Source of the DNA: Mycobacterium sp. JS623
GTDB lineage: Bacteria > Actinomycetota > Actinomycetes > Mycobacteriales > Mycobacteriaceae
Assembly: GCF_000328565.1 (NCBI RefSeq)
Contig: NC_019966.1
Coordinates: 6,076,001 to 6,140,000 of the forward strand
DNA length: 64,000 bases
Reading direction: 5' to 3'
A program made the position numbers and the translations under genes. Shown here one piece after another: positions 48,467-59,173 of this stretch. Under the pieces are notes generated by a model. It had not been told where the DNA came from. It worked only from the letters and a program-made list of their open reading frames with translations, and did not search any database. Positions within the stretch are counted from its first letter, which is position 1, and every line of letters starts with the position of its first letter.

Positions 48467-49867
48467 ATGTTTGAGAACCTCCCGACGACCGCGCGTGCCC
48501 TGACGGGCTTCGGGCGCACCGCACCGTCCGTCGCTCAGGTTCTCGCCACACCCGACGTCGAAGTGATCGCCAAGGCCGTCCGCGAAGCCGCCGATCCCAG
48601 CACGTCGAGTCCTTCATTCCTGCGCCGCGGCGTCCTCGCCCGTGGGCTCGGCCGGTCTTACGGCGACCAGGCGTGCAACGGTGGTGGCCTTGTCATCGAC
48701 ATGACTGCGCTGAACAAGATCCACTCGATCAGCGCCGAGTCAGCCCTGGCCGACGTCGACGCCGGCGTCAGCCTCGACCAACTGATGAAGGCGGCGCTTC
48801 CTTTCGGCCTGTGGGTCCCGGTGCTGCCCGGCACCCGGCAGGTCACCGTTGGCGGGGCCATCGCCTCCGACATCCACGGCAAGAACCACCACAGCGCCGG
48901 CAGCTTCGGCAACCACGTGCACTCAATGGACCTGCTGATGGCCGACGGCGAGGTGCACACCATCACGCCCGAGGGCCCCGACAGCGAGCTGTTCTGGGCG
49001 ACGGTCGGCGGCAACGGGCTGACAGGCATCGTGGTGCGCGCCAGCATCGCAATGACCCGAACCGAGACCGCCTATTTCATCGCCGACGGCGTGGCCACCA
49101 AGGATCTCGACGAGACGGTGGCCGTGCACCTCGACGGCAGTGAGGACAAATACACCTATTCGAGTGCCTGGTTCGACCTGATCAGCCCGCCCCCGAAACT
49201 GGGCAGGGCAGCGGTCAGCAGGGGCAGCCTCGCAACACTGGACCAGCTGCCGCCGAAGCTCGCGCGCAATCCGCTGAAATTCGATGCACCGCAACTACTT
49301 ACGGTGCCCAATGTCTTTCCGGTCAGTGCCATGAACAAGCTGTCCTTCATGGCGATCGGCGAGGTGTACTACCGCCTCGGCGGAACGTACAGCGGCAAGA
49401 TCATGAACCTGTCGCAGTTCTACCACATGCTGGATTTGGTCAGCGGGTGGAACAATGCTTACGGCCCAGCGGGTTTCGCGCAGCATCAGTTCCTGGTGCC
49501 GCCCGACGCGCTCGACGAGTTCAAGGCCATCATCCGCTGGATCCAGACCCGCGGCCACTACTCGGCGCTCAATGTCTTCAAACTGTTCGGACCCGGCAAC
49601 CGCGCGCCGCTGAGCTTCCCGATGGCCGGCTGGAACGTCGCGATGGACTTCCCCAACAAGGCCGGCGTCAACGAGTTCCTCAACGAACTCGACGACCGCG
49701 TCATGCAATTCGGCGGCCGGGTGTACACCGCGAAGGACTCGCGGGTCAGCGCCGACAGGTTCCACAAGATGTATCCCCGTATTGACGAGTGGATTGCGTT
49801 GCGCCGCAAGGCCGACCCGAACGGCGTCTTCGCATCCGACATGGCCCGACGCTTGGAGCTGCTCTAA
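48467..49867 (+). CDS. dprE1: Decaprenylphosphoryl-ribose 2-oxidase DprE1
   Basis: Encodes 466 residues. FAD-binding VAO-type fold with [13 protein letters not shown] and the FAD-anchoring SDIHGKNHH (His137, equal to M. tuberculosis His132), and the C-terminal [12 protein letters not shown]. It oxidises the 2'-OH of decaprenylphosphoryl-ribose. Counting from both ends gives a +5 offset to the 461-residue M. tuberculosis enzyme; the residue matching Cys387 is Ala392 (WNVAMDF). TACCCT ends 7 nt before the ATG. Followed with no gap by dprE2. Confidence 0.95.
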   Translation: MFENLPTTARALTGFGRTAPSVAQVLATPDVEVIAKAVREAADPSTSSPSFLRRGVLARGLGRSYGDQACNGGGLVIDMTALNKIHSISAESALADVDAGVSLDQLMKAALPFGLWVPVLPGTRQVTVGGAIASDIHGKNHHSAGSFGNHVHSMDLLMADGEVHTITPEGPDSELFWATVGGNGLTGIVVRASIAMTRTETAYFIADGVATKDLDETVAVHLDGSEDKYTYSSAWFDLISPPPKLGRAAVSRGSLATLDQLPPKLARNPLKFDAPQLLTVPNVFPVSAMNKLSFMAIGEVYYRLGGTYSGKIMNLSQFYHMLDLVSGWNNAYGPAGFAQHQFLVPPDALDEFKAIIRWIQTRGHYSALNVFKLFGPGNRAPLSFPMAGWNVAMDFPNKAGVNEFLNELDDRVMQFGGRVYTAKDSRVSADRFHKMYPRIDEWIALRRKADPNGVFASDMARRLELL

Positions 49868-50650
49868 ATGGTGCTTGACGCCGTAGGCAACCCCCAGACC
49901 ATTCTGCTGCTCGGCGGCACGTCCGAGATCGGGCTGGCCATCTGCGCGCGTTATCTGCGCAACGCGCATGCTCGCATCGTGCTGGCGGACCTGCCCGACC
50001 ACCCGGGCAAGGACAAGGCCATCGCCGCGATGAAAGAGGCCGGCGCCAAGTCCGTCGACTGGATCGACTTCGACGGCATCGACACCGAGAGCCATCCGAA
50101 GGTCATCGACGCGGCCGCAGCCGGTGGCGACATCGATGTGGCGATCGTGGCGTTCGGCCTACTCGGCGATGCCGAAGAACTGTGGCAAAACCAGCGCAAG
50201 GCCGTGCAGATCGCCGAGATCAACTACACCGCGGCGGTTTCCGTCGGTGTGCTGGTGGGCGAGAAGATGAAGGCGCAGGGCTTCGGCCGGATCATCGCGA
50301 TGAGCTCCGCCGCCGGTGAGCGGGTGCGCCGGTCCAACTTCGTCTACGGATCCACCAAAGCCGGCCTCGACGGCTTCTACCTCGGCCTCGGAGAAGCATT
50401 GCGCGAGTTCGGGGTTCGGGTGCTGGTGATCAGACCCGGGCAGGTGCGCACCAGCACGACCATCGCGCACTGGAAGTCCACAGGCACCAAGGAAGCGCCG
50501 TTCACCGTCGACAAGGAGTACGTAGCCGAGTTGGCGGTCACGGCATCGGCCAAGGGCAAGGAACTGGTATGGGCGCCGGGGGCGTTCAGGTACGTGATGA
50601 TGGTGTTGCGACACATTCCGCGGCCCATCTTCCGCAAGCTCCCCATCTGA
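49868..50650 (+). CDS. dprE2: Decaprenylphosphoryl-2-keto-ribose reductase DprE2
   Basis: Encodes 260 residues. It is a short-chain dehydrogenase with [13 protein letters not shown] for NAD(P)H, catalytic Ser ([10 protein letters not shown]) and YGSTKAG. It reduces the keto intermediate to decaprenylphosphoryl-arabinose, the only arabinose donor for the wall. It starts directly after the dprE1 stop and overlaps aftA by 1 bp (TGATG). Orthologue of Rv3791. Confidence 0.94.
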   Translation: MVLDAVGNPQTILLLGGTSEIGLAICARYLRNAHARIVLADLPDHPGKDKAIAAMKEAGAKSVDWIDFDGIDTESHPKVIDAAAAGGDIDVAIVAFGLLGDAEELWQNQRKAVQIAEINYTAAVSVGVLVGEKMKAQGFGRIIAMSSAAGERVRRSNFVYGSTKAGLDGFYLGLGEALREFGVRVLVIRPGQVRTSTTIAHWKSTGTKEAPFTVDKEYVAELAVTASAKGKELVWAPGAFRYVMMVLRHIPRPIFRKLPI

Positions 50651-52503
50651 TGCGCGGTGCGCTGGCCGTCCTCGGCCAGATGGCGGTGGCGGTCGTCGTG
50701 GCGGTGGTCGTTGCGGCGATCTCGCTCGTCGCGATAGCGCGTGTCGAGTGGCCCGCCTACAACTCCTCGAACCAGTTGCACGCGCTGACCACTGTCGGCC
50801 AATTCGGTTGCCTGGCAGGTCTGCTCGCAAGTGGGTGGGTCTGGCGTCGCGGACGACGGTTGCTCGCCCGCGTCGGTGCCCTGGTATTCCTGTCCGGGTT
50901 CGCGGTCGTCACACTGGGGATGCCGCTCGGCGCGACCAAGCTCTATCTGTTCGGGATCTCGGTCGATCAGCAGTTCCGCACGGAGTACATGACCCGCCTC
51001 GCCGACACCGCGGGCCCGCACGACATGACCTACTACGGGCTGCCACCGTTCTATCCGCCGGGCTGGTTCTGGCTGGGCGGGCGGTTCGCCGCGTTGACGG
51101 GCACGCCCGCATGGGAGATGTTCAAGCCGTGGGCCATCACCTCTATCGCGATCGCCGTGGTGCTGACTTTTGTGTTGTGGGCCAGCATGATTCGCTTCGA
51201 ATACGCGCTGATCGTCTCGATCGCCACCACTGCGGCGGCGCTGGCGTACTCACCGGCGGAGCCCTACTCGGCGATCATCGCGGTGCTGTTGCCTGCCGTG
51301 TTCGTGCTCGCATGGTCGGGTCTGCGCGGCGCCACCCGCGGTGGGGGGTGGGCCGCGGTGATCGGCGTCGGGATCTTCCTTGGAGTCGCGGCGCTGTTCT
51401 ACACGCTGCTGTTCGGATACGCCGCCTTCACGCTTGCGATCATGGGGCTGACGCTCGCGGTCGCCCGTCGACGTCTGGAGCCATTGACAAGGCTCGTCGT
51501 CATCGCTGTCTTGGCCGGGGCCATCGGCCTGATCGGCTGGGGCCCGTACCTGATCGCCGCGCTCAACGGTCATCCCGCCGATTCCGGCACCGCGCAGCAT
51601 TATCTGCCGGCCGACGGCGCAGAACTGTCCTTCCCGATGCTGCAGTTCACCCTTCTCGGCGGGTTGTGCATGGTCGGCGCGCTGTGGCTGGCGGTCCGCG
51701 TCCGCTCGTCGACACGCGCTGGCGCGCTGGCGATCGCGGTGCTGGCCGTCTACGCGTGGTCGCTGCTGTCGATGCTGACCACGCTTGCTCGCACCACGCT
51801 GCTGTCGTTCCGGTTGCAGCCGACGCTGACGGTCCTGCTGGCCGCAGCGGGCACATTCGGATTTGTCGAGGCCGCTCTCGCGATCGCTCGCCGCTACCGG
51901 CCAGAAGTCGGCAGGCGCGTCGTCGTCGCAGCGGTTGTTCTCGGCTCGGCGGGCGCACTCGGGTTCACCCAGGACATTCCGAACGTGCTCAAGCCCGACA
52001 TCGTCGTCGCCTACACCGACACCGACGCCGACGGCCACCGCGCCGACCGTCGGCCGCCAGGCGCCGAGCAGTACTACCGCGAGATCGACGCCAAGATCCA
52101 GGCGACAACAGGCCAGCCGCGCAATCAGACCGTCGTGCTCACGGCGGACTACAGCTTCCTGTCCTACTACCCCTACTACGGTTTCCAGGGACTGACCTCG
52201 CACTACGCCAATCCGCTCGCGCAGTTCGACGAGCGGGCCAAGGCAATTGAAAGCTGGGCCACGCTCACCAGCGCCGATCAGTTCGTCACCGCGCTGGACA
52301 AGCTGCCCTGGAAGCCGCCGACGGTGTTTCTGATGCGCCGCGGCGCCAATGACACCTACACATTGCGCCTCGCCGCCGATGTCTACCCCAACCAGCCGAA
52401 CGTCCGCCGCTATCACGTCACCCTGGACAAGGCGCTCTTCGACGACCCGCGGTTCGCGGTCTCCGACATCGGGCCGTTCGTGCTGGCGATCAGGAAGCCG
52501 TAA
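50650..52503 (+). CDS. aftA: Galactan 5-O-arabinofuranosyltransferase AftA
   Basis: Encodes 617 residues from ATG 50650. About eleven membrane helices and a C-terminal periplasmic domain (from about 460); the first extracytoplasmic loops contain [17 protein letters not shown], the acidic pair expected of GT-C enzymes being less obvious than in Emb. It adds the first arabinose residues to the galactan chain. TGATG overlap with dprE2 and TAATG overlap with embC. Orthologue of Rv3792. Confidence 0.93.
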   Translation: MRGALAVLGQMAVAVVVAVVVAAISLVAIARVEWPAYNSSNQLHALTTVGQFGCLAGLLASGWVWRRGRRLLARVGALVFLSGFAVVTLGMPLGATKLYLFGISVDQQFRTEYMTRLADTAGPHDMTYYGLPPFYPPGWFWLGGRFAALTGTPAWEMFKPWAITSIAIAVVLTFVLWASMIRFEYALIVSIATTAAALAYSPAEPYSAIIAVLLPAVFVLAWSGLRGATRGGGWAAVIGVGIFLGVAALFYTLLFGYAAFTLAIMGLTLAVARRRLEPLTRLVVIAVLAGAIGLIGWGPYLIAALNGHPADSGTAQHYLPADGAELSFPMLQFTLLGGLCMVGALWLAVRVRSSTRAGALAIAVLAVYAWSLLSMLTTLARTTLLSFRLQPTLTVLLAAAGTFGFVEAALAIARRYRPEVGRRVVVAAVVLGSAGALGFTQDIPNVLKPDIVVAYTDTDADGHRADRRPPGAEQYYREIDAKIQATTGQPRNQTVVLTADYSFLSYYPYYGFQGLTSHYANPLAQFDERAKAIESWATLTSADQFVTALDKLPWKPPTVFLMRRGANDTYTLRLAADVYPNQPNVRRYHVTLDKALFDDPRFAVSDIGPFVLAIRKP

Positions 52504-55500
52504 TGGCCACCGATACGAGCCCGCAAACAGGCCAATTACCATCAAGCCCCGTGACCGATGCGGGCAACCATCACGTCGCGCGCCTCATTGCGATCATCGC
52601 CGGGCTACTCGGCGCGGCGCTGGCCATCGCGACCCCCTTGCTTCCGGTCACCCAAACCACCGCACAGCTCAACTGGCCGCAGAACGGTGTGTTGCAGAGT
52701 GTCAACGCGCCGCTGATCGGATATGTCGCCACCGACCTGAACATCTCGGTGCCCTGCAGTGCGGCCGCCGGGCTGACCGGCCCTGGCAAGACCGTGCTGC
52801 TGTCGACGGTGCCCAAGCAGGCGCCGAAGGCCGTCGACCGCGGGCTGCTCATCGAGCGGGTCAACAATGATCTGCTCGTCATCGTCCGCAACACCCCGGT
52901 GGTCAGTGCCCCGCTGAGCCAGGTGCTCAGCCCGGCCTGCCAACAGCTCACCTTCACCGCGCACGCCGATAAGGTCACCGGTGAATTCGTCGGCCTCGTG
53001 ACGGCCCACGATTCCGATAATCCCGGCAAGCCGTTGCGTGGCGAACGAAGCGGCTACGACTTCCGCCCGCAGATCGTCGGCGTCTTCACCGATTTGGCCG
53101 GCCCCGCCCCGCCGGGCCTGAAGTTCTCGGCGACCATCGACTCCCGCTACAGCAGTTCGCCGACGCTGCTGAAGATGCTGGCGATGATCATCGGCGTCGC
53201 GATGACGTTGCTTGCACTCGGCGCACTGCACGTGCTCGACGCCGCCGACGGCAGGCGGGTCAAGCGATTCCTGCCGCCGCGCTGGTGGTCGGTGACCCCG
53301 CTGGACGGCCTGGTGACCGCGGTCCTTGTCTGGTGGCATTTCGTGGGCGCCAACACATCTGACGACGGCTACATCCTGACCATGGCCAGGGTGTCCGAGC
53401 ACGCCGGCTACATGGCCAACTACTACCGGTGGTTCGGCACGCCGGAAGCGCCGTTCGGCTGGTACTACGACCTGCTGGCGCTGTGGGCGCACGTCAGCAC
53501 CAACAGCGCTTGGGTGCGGCTGCCGACTCTGGTGATGGCGCTGGCGAGTTGGTGGCTGATCAGCCGCGAAGTGATCCCCCGCCTCGGTCACGCGGTGAAG
53601 ATCAGCCGCGCCGCGGCATGGACCGCGGCCGGCATGTTCCTGGCGTTCTGGCTGCCACTGAACAACGGGCTACGGCCGGAACCGATTATCGCCCTTGGCA
53701 TTCTGCTGACCTGGTGCTCCGTCGAGCGCGGCGTTGCCACCAACCGCATGCTGCCAGTGGCCATCGCGATCATCATCGGCGCGCTGACATTGTTCTCCGG
53801 GCCGACGGGCATCGCCGCCGTCGGCGCCCTGCTCGTCGCCATCGGTCCGCTGAAAACGATTGTGGCGCGGCATACTTCGCGGTTCGGCTACCTTGCCCTG
53901 CTGGCCCCGATCCTGGCCGCCTGCACGGTGACGATCATCCTGATCTTCCGCGACCAGACGCTGATCGGCGAGGTCCAGGCAAGCACCTTCAAATCCGCCG
54001 TCGGACCGAGCCTGAGCTGGTTCGACGAGCACATCCGCTACGAGCGGTTGTTCACCACAAGCCCCGACGGTTCCGTGGCCCGCCGGTTCGGCGTGCTCAC
54101 CCTGTTGCTGGCGCTGGCCGTGTCGGTGGCAATGGCGTTGCGCAAGGGGCGGATTCCCGGCACGGCGCTCGGTCCGAGCCGACGCATCATCGGCATCACG
54201 ATCATCTCGTTCCTTGCGATGATGTTCACTCCAACCAAGTGGACTCACCACTTCGGCGTGTTCGCCGGGCTCGCGGGATCGCTTGGCGCATTGGCCGCAG
54301 TGGCCATCACGGCAGCGGCGATGAAGTCGCGGCGCAACCGGGCGGTGTTCGCCGCCACGGTGCTGTTCGTGATGGCGTTGTCATTCGCGACCGTGAACGG
54401 TTGGTGGTACGTCTCCAACTTCGGTGTGCCGTGGTCGAATCAGTTCCCGGAATGGCATTTCGGCTTCACCACGTTCCTGCTGGGCCTTTCCGTGCTGGCC
54501 CTTCTGGTGGCTGCATGGTTCCACTTCTCCGGCCGCGACGATTCCCCGCCAACCCGACGCCGCTGGCAACGAATTGTGCAGAGCCCGTTGGCAATTGCCA
54601 CCTGGTTGCTGGTGGTTTTCGAAGTGCTGACCCTGACGCTGGGGATGACGCAACAGTTCCCCGCGTGGAGCAACGGCCGCTCCAACCTCGAGGCGCTCAC
54701 CGGCAAGACGTGCGGGCTTGCCAACGACGTGCTGGTCGAACAGGACCCCAACGCTGGATTGCTGACACCGATCGGTGCGCCAGTCGGCGAGGCGCTTGGT
54801 GACGTCACGGCAGAAGGCTTCGGCCCCAACGGTATTCCCGCTGACGTGTCTGCCGACCCGGTGATGGAGTCGCCTGGCACCTCGAACTTCGCCGACACCG
54901 AAACCGGCACGCTGAGCGCCAACGAGGCTGGCACAGAAGGGGGCACCACCGCCGCCGCGGGTGTCAACGGCTCCAGGGCCCGATTGCCGTACAGCCTCGA
55001 TCCGGCCCGCACTCCGGTGATGGGAAGCTGGCGATCAGGCACCCAGCAGCCCGCGGTGCTGCGCTCGGCGTGGTATCGGCTGCCGCCCCGCGATCAGGCG
55101 GGGCCGCTTCTGGTCGTCTCGGCTGCCGGGCGCTTCGATCCCGGCGAGGTCGTGGTGCAGTGGGCCACCGAAGAGGAGGCAGCCAGGGGGCAATCCGGTG
55201 GCGGCGTCGGGTTCGCCGACGTCGGCTCGGCACCCGCGTGGCGCAACCTGCGGGCACCGATGGCCGCGATCCCCCGCGAGGCAACCCAGGTGCGGCTGGT
55301 CGCCACCGACGACGACCTCAACCCGATGCACTGGATCGCGGTGACACCGCCACGCATCCCGCACCTGCGCACCCTGCAGGACGTCGTCGGCTCGCAGGAC
55401 CCGGTGCTCCTTGACTGGCTCGTCGGCATGGCGTTCCCGTGCCAGCGTCCCTTCGGTCACCAGTACGGCGTCGTGGAGGTGCCGAAGTGGCGCATCCTGC

Positions 55501-55745
55501 CCGACCGGTTCGGCGCGGAAGCCAACTCGCCGGTGATGGACAACCTGGGCGGCGGCCCGCTCGGCATCACTGAACTGCTGCTGCGGCCCACCACGGTGCC
55601 GACCTATCTGAAGGACGACTGGTTCCGCGACTGGGGCGCGCTGCAGCAGCTCACGCCGTACTACACCAATGCCGAACCAGCACGGCTCGATCTCGGTTCG
55701 ACAACTCGTAGCGGACTCTGGAGCCCGGCGCCGCTGCGTCATTAG
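52503..55745 (+). CDS. embC: Arabinosyltransferase EmbC
   Basis: Encodes 1080 residues. An N-terminal signal-anchor and a carbohydrate-binding-like domain are followed by many membrane helices. The GT-C catalytic motif is NTSDDGYILTMARVSEHAGY, the Pro-rich region is FTPTKWTHHFGVFAGLAGS, and the long C-terminal periplasmic domain ends GLWSPAPLRH. It extends the arabinan of lipoarabinomannan. It is a target of ethambutol. Start overlaps aftA (TAATG); embA begins only 24 bp after its stop. Orthologue of Rv3793. Confidence 0.95.
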   Translation: MATDTSPQTGQLPSSPVTDAGNHHVARLIAIIAGLLGAALAIATPLLPVTQTTAQLNWPQNGVLQSVNAPLIGYVATDLNISVPCSAAAGLTGPGKTVLLSTVPKQAPKAVDRGLLIERVNNDLLVIVRNTPVVSAPLSQVLSPACQQLTFTAHADKVTGEFVGLVTAHDSDNPGKPLRGERSGYDFRPQIVGVFTDLAGPAPPGLKFSATIDSRYSSSPTLLKMLAMIIGVAMTLLALGALHVLDAADGRRVKRFLPPRWWSVTPLDGLVTAVLVWWHFVGANTSDDGYILTMARVSEHAGYMANYYRWFGTPEAPFGWYYDLLALWAHVSTNSAWVRLPTLVMALASWWLISREVIPRLGHAVKISRAAAWTAAGMFLAFWLPLNNGLRPEPIIALGILLTWCSVERGVATNRMLPVAIAIIIGALTLFSGPTGIAAVGALLVAIGPLKTIVARHTSRFGYLALLAPILAACTVTIILIFRDQTLIGEVQASTFKSAVGPSLSWFDEHIRYERLFTTSPDGSVARRFGVLTLLLALAVSVAMALRKGRIPGTALGPSRRIIGITIISFLAMMFTPTKWTHHFGVFAGLAGSLGALAAVAITAAAMKSRRNRAVFAATVLFVMALSFATVNGWWYVSNFGVPWSNQFPEWHFGFTTFLLGLSVLALLVAAWFHFSGRDDSPPTRRRWQRIVQSPLAIATWLLVVFEVLTLTLGMTQQFPAWSNGRSNLEALTGKTCGLANDVLVEQDPNAGLLTPIGAPVGEALGDVTAEGFGPNGIPADVSADPVMESPGTSNFADTETGTLSANEAGTEGGTTAAAGVNGSRARLPYSLDPARTPVMGSWRSGTQQPAVLRSAWYRLPPRDQAGPLLVVSAAGRFDPGEVVVQWATEEEAARGQSGGGVGFADVGSAPAWRNLRAPMAAIPREATQVRLVATDDDLNPMHWIAVTPPRIPHLRTLQDVVGSQDPVLLDWLVGMAFPCQRPFGHQYGVVEVPKWRILPDRFGAEANSPVMDNLGGGPLGITELLLRPTTVPTYLKDDWFRDWGALQQLTPYYTNAEPARLDLGSTTRSGLWSPAPLRH

Positions 55746-55755
55746 GTCCGTCGCC

Positions 55756-55761
55756 TACCAT
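55756..55761 (+). promoter_or_regulatory. -10-like box TACCAT before embA
   Basis: TACCAT lies 8 nt before GTG 55770 in the short embC-embA gap. The same gap in M. tuberculosis holds the embAB promoter region where ethambutol-resistance mutations occur, so an internal promoter is plausible here. Confidence 0.4.
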
Positions 55762-55769
55762 CGAGCCTC

Positions 55770-58700
55770 GTGCCTGCCCACCGCATCGCCCGGCTGATCG
55801 CTGTCATCGCGGGCGTGGCGGGCGTCGTGTTGTGCGGACTGGTGCCGCTGCTGCCCGTCACGCAGACCACCGCGACCATCGCTTGGCCGCAGGCACCCGG
55901 CCCCGACGGACTGGTCACCGACATCACCGCGCCGCTGGTCTCGGGCGCGCCGCAGGCCCTCGACGTCTCGATACCCTGCCGGACCATCGCGTCGATGCCC
56001 GCAGCGGGCGGCGTGGTGCTGTCCACCAACCCGCCTGGCGGCATCCAGGCCACCCGCAACGGGCTGTTCGTGACGGCCAACGCCGACTCGGTCGTCGTCG
56101 CTTTTCGTGACTCGGTGGCCGCCGTGGCGCCGAGGACCGCGGTGGCGTCCGGCGCCTGCAGCACCTTGCACGTCTGGTCCAACCCCGGCGGCCTCGGCGC
56201 CGACTTCATCGGCATCCCCGGTGCCACCGGCACGCTGGCCGCGGAGAAGAAGCCCCAGGTGACCGGGGTGTTCACCGATCTCAAGGTGGCGGCTCAGCCG
56301 GGGTTGTCCGCCCGCATCGACGTCGACACCCGTTTCATTACCTCGCCGACGGCGTTGAAGCTCGGGGTGATGGTGCTCGGCGTCATCTGCGTAATCGCCT
56401 CGATCGTGGCGCTGGCGGTGCTCGACCGGCGGTCCGGTCGACGAGTCAGGTGGCTGCGCCTCTGGCGGACCAGCCTGTCGACGTGGATCGTCGATATCGG
56501 CGTCGTCGGCACCCTGTTGCTCTGGCACCTGATCGGGGCGACATCGTCCGACGACGGCTACAACCTGACCATCGCGCGGGTGTCCGCCGACGCCGGCTAC
56601 GCCGCCAACTACTACCGCTTCTTCGGCGCGACCGAGGCGCCGTTCGATTGGTATCAGTCGGTGCTCGCTCACATGGCCGCGATCAGCACGGCGAGCGTGT
56701 GGATGCGACTGCCCGCCACTGCGGCGGCCATCGGGACTTGGCTGATCATCAGTCGCTGTGTCCTTCCGCGCGTCGGCCGGCGGCTGGCCAACAACCGGGT
56801 CGCGGTCTGGACCGCGGGCGCGGTGTTCCTGGCGGCGTGGTTGCCGTTCAACAACGGCCTGCGGCCCGAGCCGCTGATCGCGTTCGGCGCGCTCGTGGCG
56901 TGGGTGCTGATCGAGAACACCATCGCCACCCGGCGGTTGTGGCCGGCGGCTGTTGCGATCATCGTCGCGGTCTTCAGCGTGACGCTGGCGCCGCAGGGCC
57001 TGATCGCGCTCGCACCGCTTCTGGTCGGGGCGCGGGCGGTCGCCGGAGTGGTCCGCAGCAGACGTGGGATCGACGGGATGCTGGCGCAGGTGGCGCCGCT
57101 TGCCGCTTCGCTCGCACTGATCTTCGTCGTCGTCTTCCGCGACCAGACGCTGGCGACGGTCGCGGAATCCGCGCGCATCAAATACAAAGTCGGCCCGACG
57201 ATTCCGTGGTACCAGGACTTCCTGCGCTACTACTTCCTGACCGTCGAGGACAGCGCCGACTCCTCGCTGACCCGCCGCTTCGCCGTGCTGGTGCTCTTGG
57301 TCTGTTTGTTCGGGATGCTGGCGGTGCTGTTGCGCCGTGGCGGTGTGCCCGGCATGGCGCGCGGGCCGGTGTGGCGGTTGATCGGCGCGACGGCGGTGGG
57401 TCTACTGCTGCTGACGTTCACGCCGACGAAATGGGCGGTGCAGTTCGGTGCGTTCGCGGGCCTGGCCGGCGCGCTGGGCGGGGTGGCGGCATTCGCGTTC
57501 ACCCGTGTGGGGCTGCACAGCCGCCGAAACCTGGCGTTGTATGTGACCGCGTTGTTGTTCGTATTGGCTTGGGCGACATCGGGTATCAACGGCTGGTTCT
57601 ACGTCGGCAACTACGGGGTGCCGTGGTTCGACAAGCAGCCGGTCATTGTTGGGATTCCGGTGACGGGCATCTTCCTGGCGTTGGCGATCGTGACCGGCCT
57701 GCTTGCCGGCTGGCTGCACTTCCGGATGGACTACACCGGACACACCGAGGTCGCCAACACCCGCCGCAACCGGGTACTGGCATCGACGCCGCTACTCGTG
57801 GTGGCGGTCATCATGGTCGTGCTCGAAGTCGGCTCCATGGCCAAGGGCGCCGCGCAGCGATACCCCATCTACACGACGGCCAAGGCGAACGTGAACGCTT
57901 TGACTGGGTTTGTGTCAAGGGCATCCGATCCTAGCTGCGCGATGGCCGACGACGTCCTCGTCGAACCCGACGCGAATGCCGGTCTGCTGCAACCAGTTCC
58001 GGGGCAGCGCGTCGGCCAGTACGGACCGCTCGGCGGCGAGAGCCCGGTCGGGTTCACGCCCACCGGCGTCAGTGACGTCCTCGAGCCCGCCGAGCCTGTC
58101 ACTGCCAACCCCGGCACGGTGAACTCCCCCGGCTCGCCGAATGAGCCCAACATCGGCATCGGGTATGCGGCGGGTACCGGCGGCGGCTACGGGCCCGTCG
58201 GTGTCAACGGATCCAATGCCTTCCTGCCATTCGGTCTCGATCCCAAGCGCACGCCGGTGATGGGCAGCTACAACGAGAACACCGTTGCGGCCAAGGTCAC
58301 TTCGGCGTGGTACCAACTGCCGCCGCGCACGCCCGATCGTCCGCTGGTGACCGTCGCCGCCGCGGGCGCGATCTGGTACTACGAAGAGGACGGCTCCTTC
58401 AACTACGGCCAATCGCTGAAACTCGAGTGGGGGGTGCACCGGCCCGACGGCAGCTACCAGGCGCTCGGTCAGGTGCAGCCGATCGACATCTTCCCCCAGA
58501 AGGCTTGGCGCAACCTGCGTTTCCCGCTGGCGTGGGCGCCGCCGGAGGCCAACGTCGCGCGCATCGTCGCCAACGACCCGAACTTGTCCACCGATCAGTG
58601 GTTCGCGTTCACGCCGCCGCGGGTGCCGGTCCTGGAGACCGCACAACAGCTGCTCGGCTCGCACACCCCTGTGTTGATGGACATCGCCACTGCGGCGAAC

Positions 58701-59027
58701 TTCCCCTGCCAGCGCCCGTTCTCCGAACACCTTGGCGTTGCCGAACTTCCGGAGTACCGCATCCTGCCGAACTTCAAGCAAGTGGTGGTGTCGTCGAAGC
58801 AGTGGCAGTCTGCCGAGGGTGGCGGTCCGTTCCTGTTCATCCAGTCGCTGCTCGGTACCAGCACGGTGCCGACTTATCTGCGCGACGACTGGTATCGCGA
58901 CTGGGGTTGGATCGAGCGCTACAACCGCGTCGTTCCGGCGTCGGCAGCCCCCAACGCGGTGATCGATCAGGGCGCCGCTCGCGTGTTCGGGTGGAGCCGC
59001 AACGGACCGATCAGGGCGCTGCCATGA
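55770..59027 (+). CDS. embA: Arabinosyltransferase EmbA
   Basis: Encodes 1085 residues from GTG 55770. Same architecture as EmbC: TPLLPV-like N-terminus ([17 protein letters not shown]), GT-C motif [20 protein letters not shown], membrane core with [19 protein letters not shown], and a C-terminal carbohydrate-binding domain. With EmbB it builds the branched arabinan of arabinogalactan. The stop overlaps the ATG at 59024, where a 75-bp tandem repeat begins. Orthologue of Rv3794. Confidence 0.95.
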   Translation: MPAHRIARLIAVIAGVAGVVLCGLVPLLPVTQTTATIAWPQAPGPDGLVTDITAPLVSGAPQALDVSIPCRTIASMPAAGGVVLSTNPPGGIQATRNGLFVTANADSVVVAFRDSVAAVAPRTAVASGACSTLHVWSNPGGLGADFIGIPGATGTLAAEKKPQVTGVFTDLKVAAQPGLSARIDVDTRFITSPTALKLGVMVLGVICVIASIVALAVLDRRSGRRVRWLRLWRTSLSTWIVDIGVVGTLLLWHLIGATSSDDGYNLTIARVSADAGYAANYYRFFGATEAPFDWYQSVLAHMAAISTASVWMRLPATAAAIGTWLIISRCVLPRVGRRLANNRVAVWTAGAVFLAAWLPFNNGLRPEPLIAFGALVAWVLIENTIATRRLWPAAVAIIVAVFSVTLAPQGLIALAPLLVGARAVAGVVRSRRGIDGMLAQVAPLAASLALIFVVVFRDQTLATVAESARIKYKVGPTIPWYQDFLRYYFLTVEDSADSSLTRRFAVLVLLVCLFGMLAVLLRRGGVPGMARGPVWRLIGATAVGLLLLTFTPTKWAVQFGAFAGLAGALGGVAAFAFTRVGLHSRRNLALYVTALLFVLAWATSGINGWFYVGNYGVPWFDKQPVIVGIPVTGIFLALAIVTGLLAGWLHFRMDYTGHTEVANTRRNRVLASTPLLVVAVIMVVLEVGSMAKGAAQRYPIYTTAKANVNALTGFVSRASDPSCAMADDVLVEPDANAGLLQPVPGQRVGQYGPLGGESPVGFTPTGVSDVLEPAEPVTANPGTVNSPGSPNEPNIGIGYAAGTGGGYGPVGVNGSNAFLPFGLDPKRTPVMGSYNENTVAAKVTSAWYQLPPRTPDRPLVTVAAAGAIWYYEEDGSFNYGQSLKLEWGVHRPDGSYQALGQVQPIDIFPQKAWRNLRFPLAWAPPEANVARIVANDPNLSTDQWFAFTPPRVPVLETAQQLLGSHTPVLMDIATAANFPCQRPFSEHLGVAELPEYRILPNFKQVVVSSKQWQSAEGGGPFLFIQSLLGTSTVPTYLRDDWYRDWGWIERYNRVVPASAAPNAVIDQGAARVFGWSRNGPIRALP

Positions 59028-59173
59028 GCCGCGGGACGCAGGCGAGTGAGGATCGCAGCGACGAAGGAGCGAGGACCGGACCGAGCCGGAGTCGAGCAAT
59101 GAGCCGCGAGACGCAGGCGAGTGAGGATCGCAGCGACGAAGGAGCGAGGACCGGACCGAGCCGGAGTCGAGCA
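59024..59173 (+). repeat. 75-bp tandem duplication at the embA/embB junction
   Basis: Two direct copies (59024-59098 and 59099-59173) differ at one base (CGCGGG versus CGCGAG). Each starts with ATGAGCCGCG and ends GGAGTCGAGCA. Since 75 is 25 codons, the copies stay in frame with embB and create three in-line ATGs at 59024, 59099 and 59174. The end of each unit supplies a GGAG 7 nt before the next ATG. Confidence 0.95.

Noticed and set aside
58307..59023. Upstream part of the open frame containing embB
   Set aside because: It is out of frame with, and inside, embA. EmbB cannot start before the junction at 59024.
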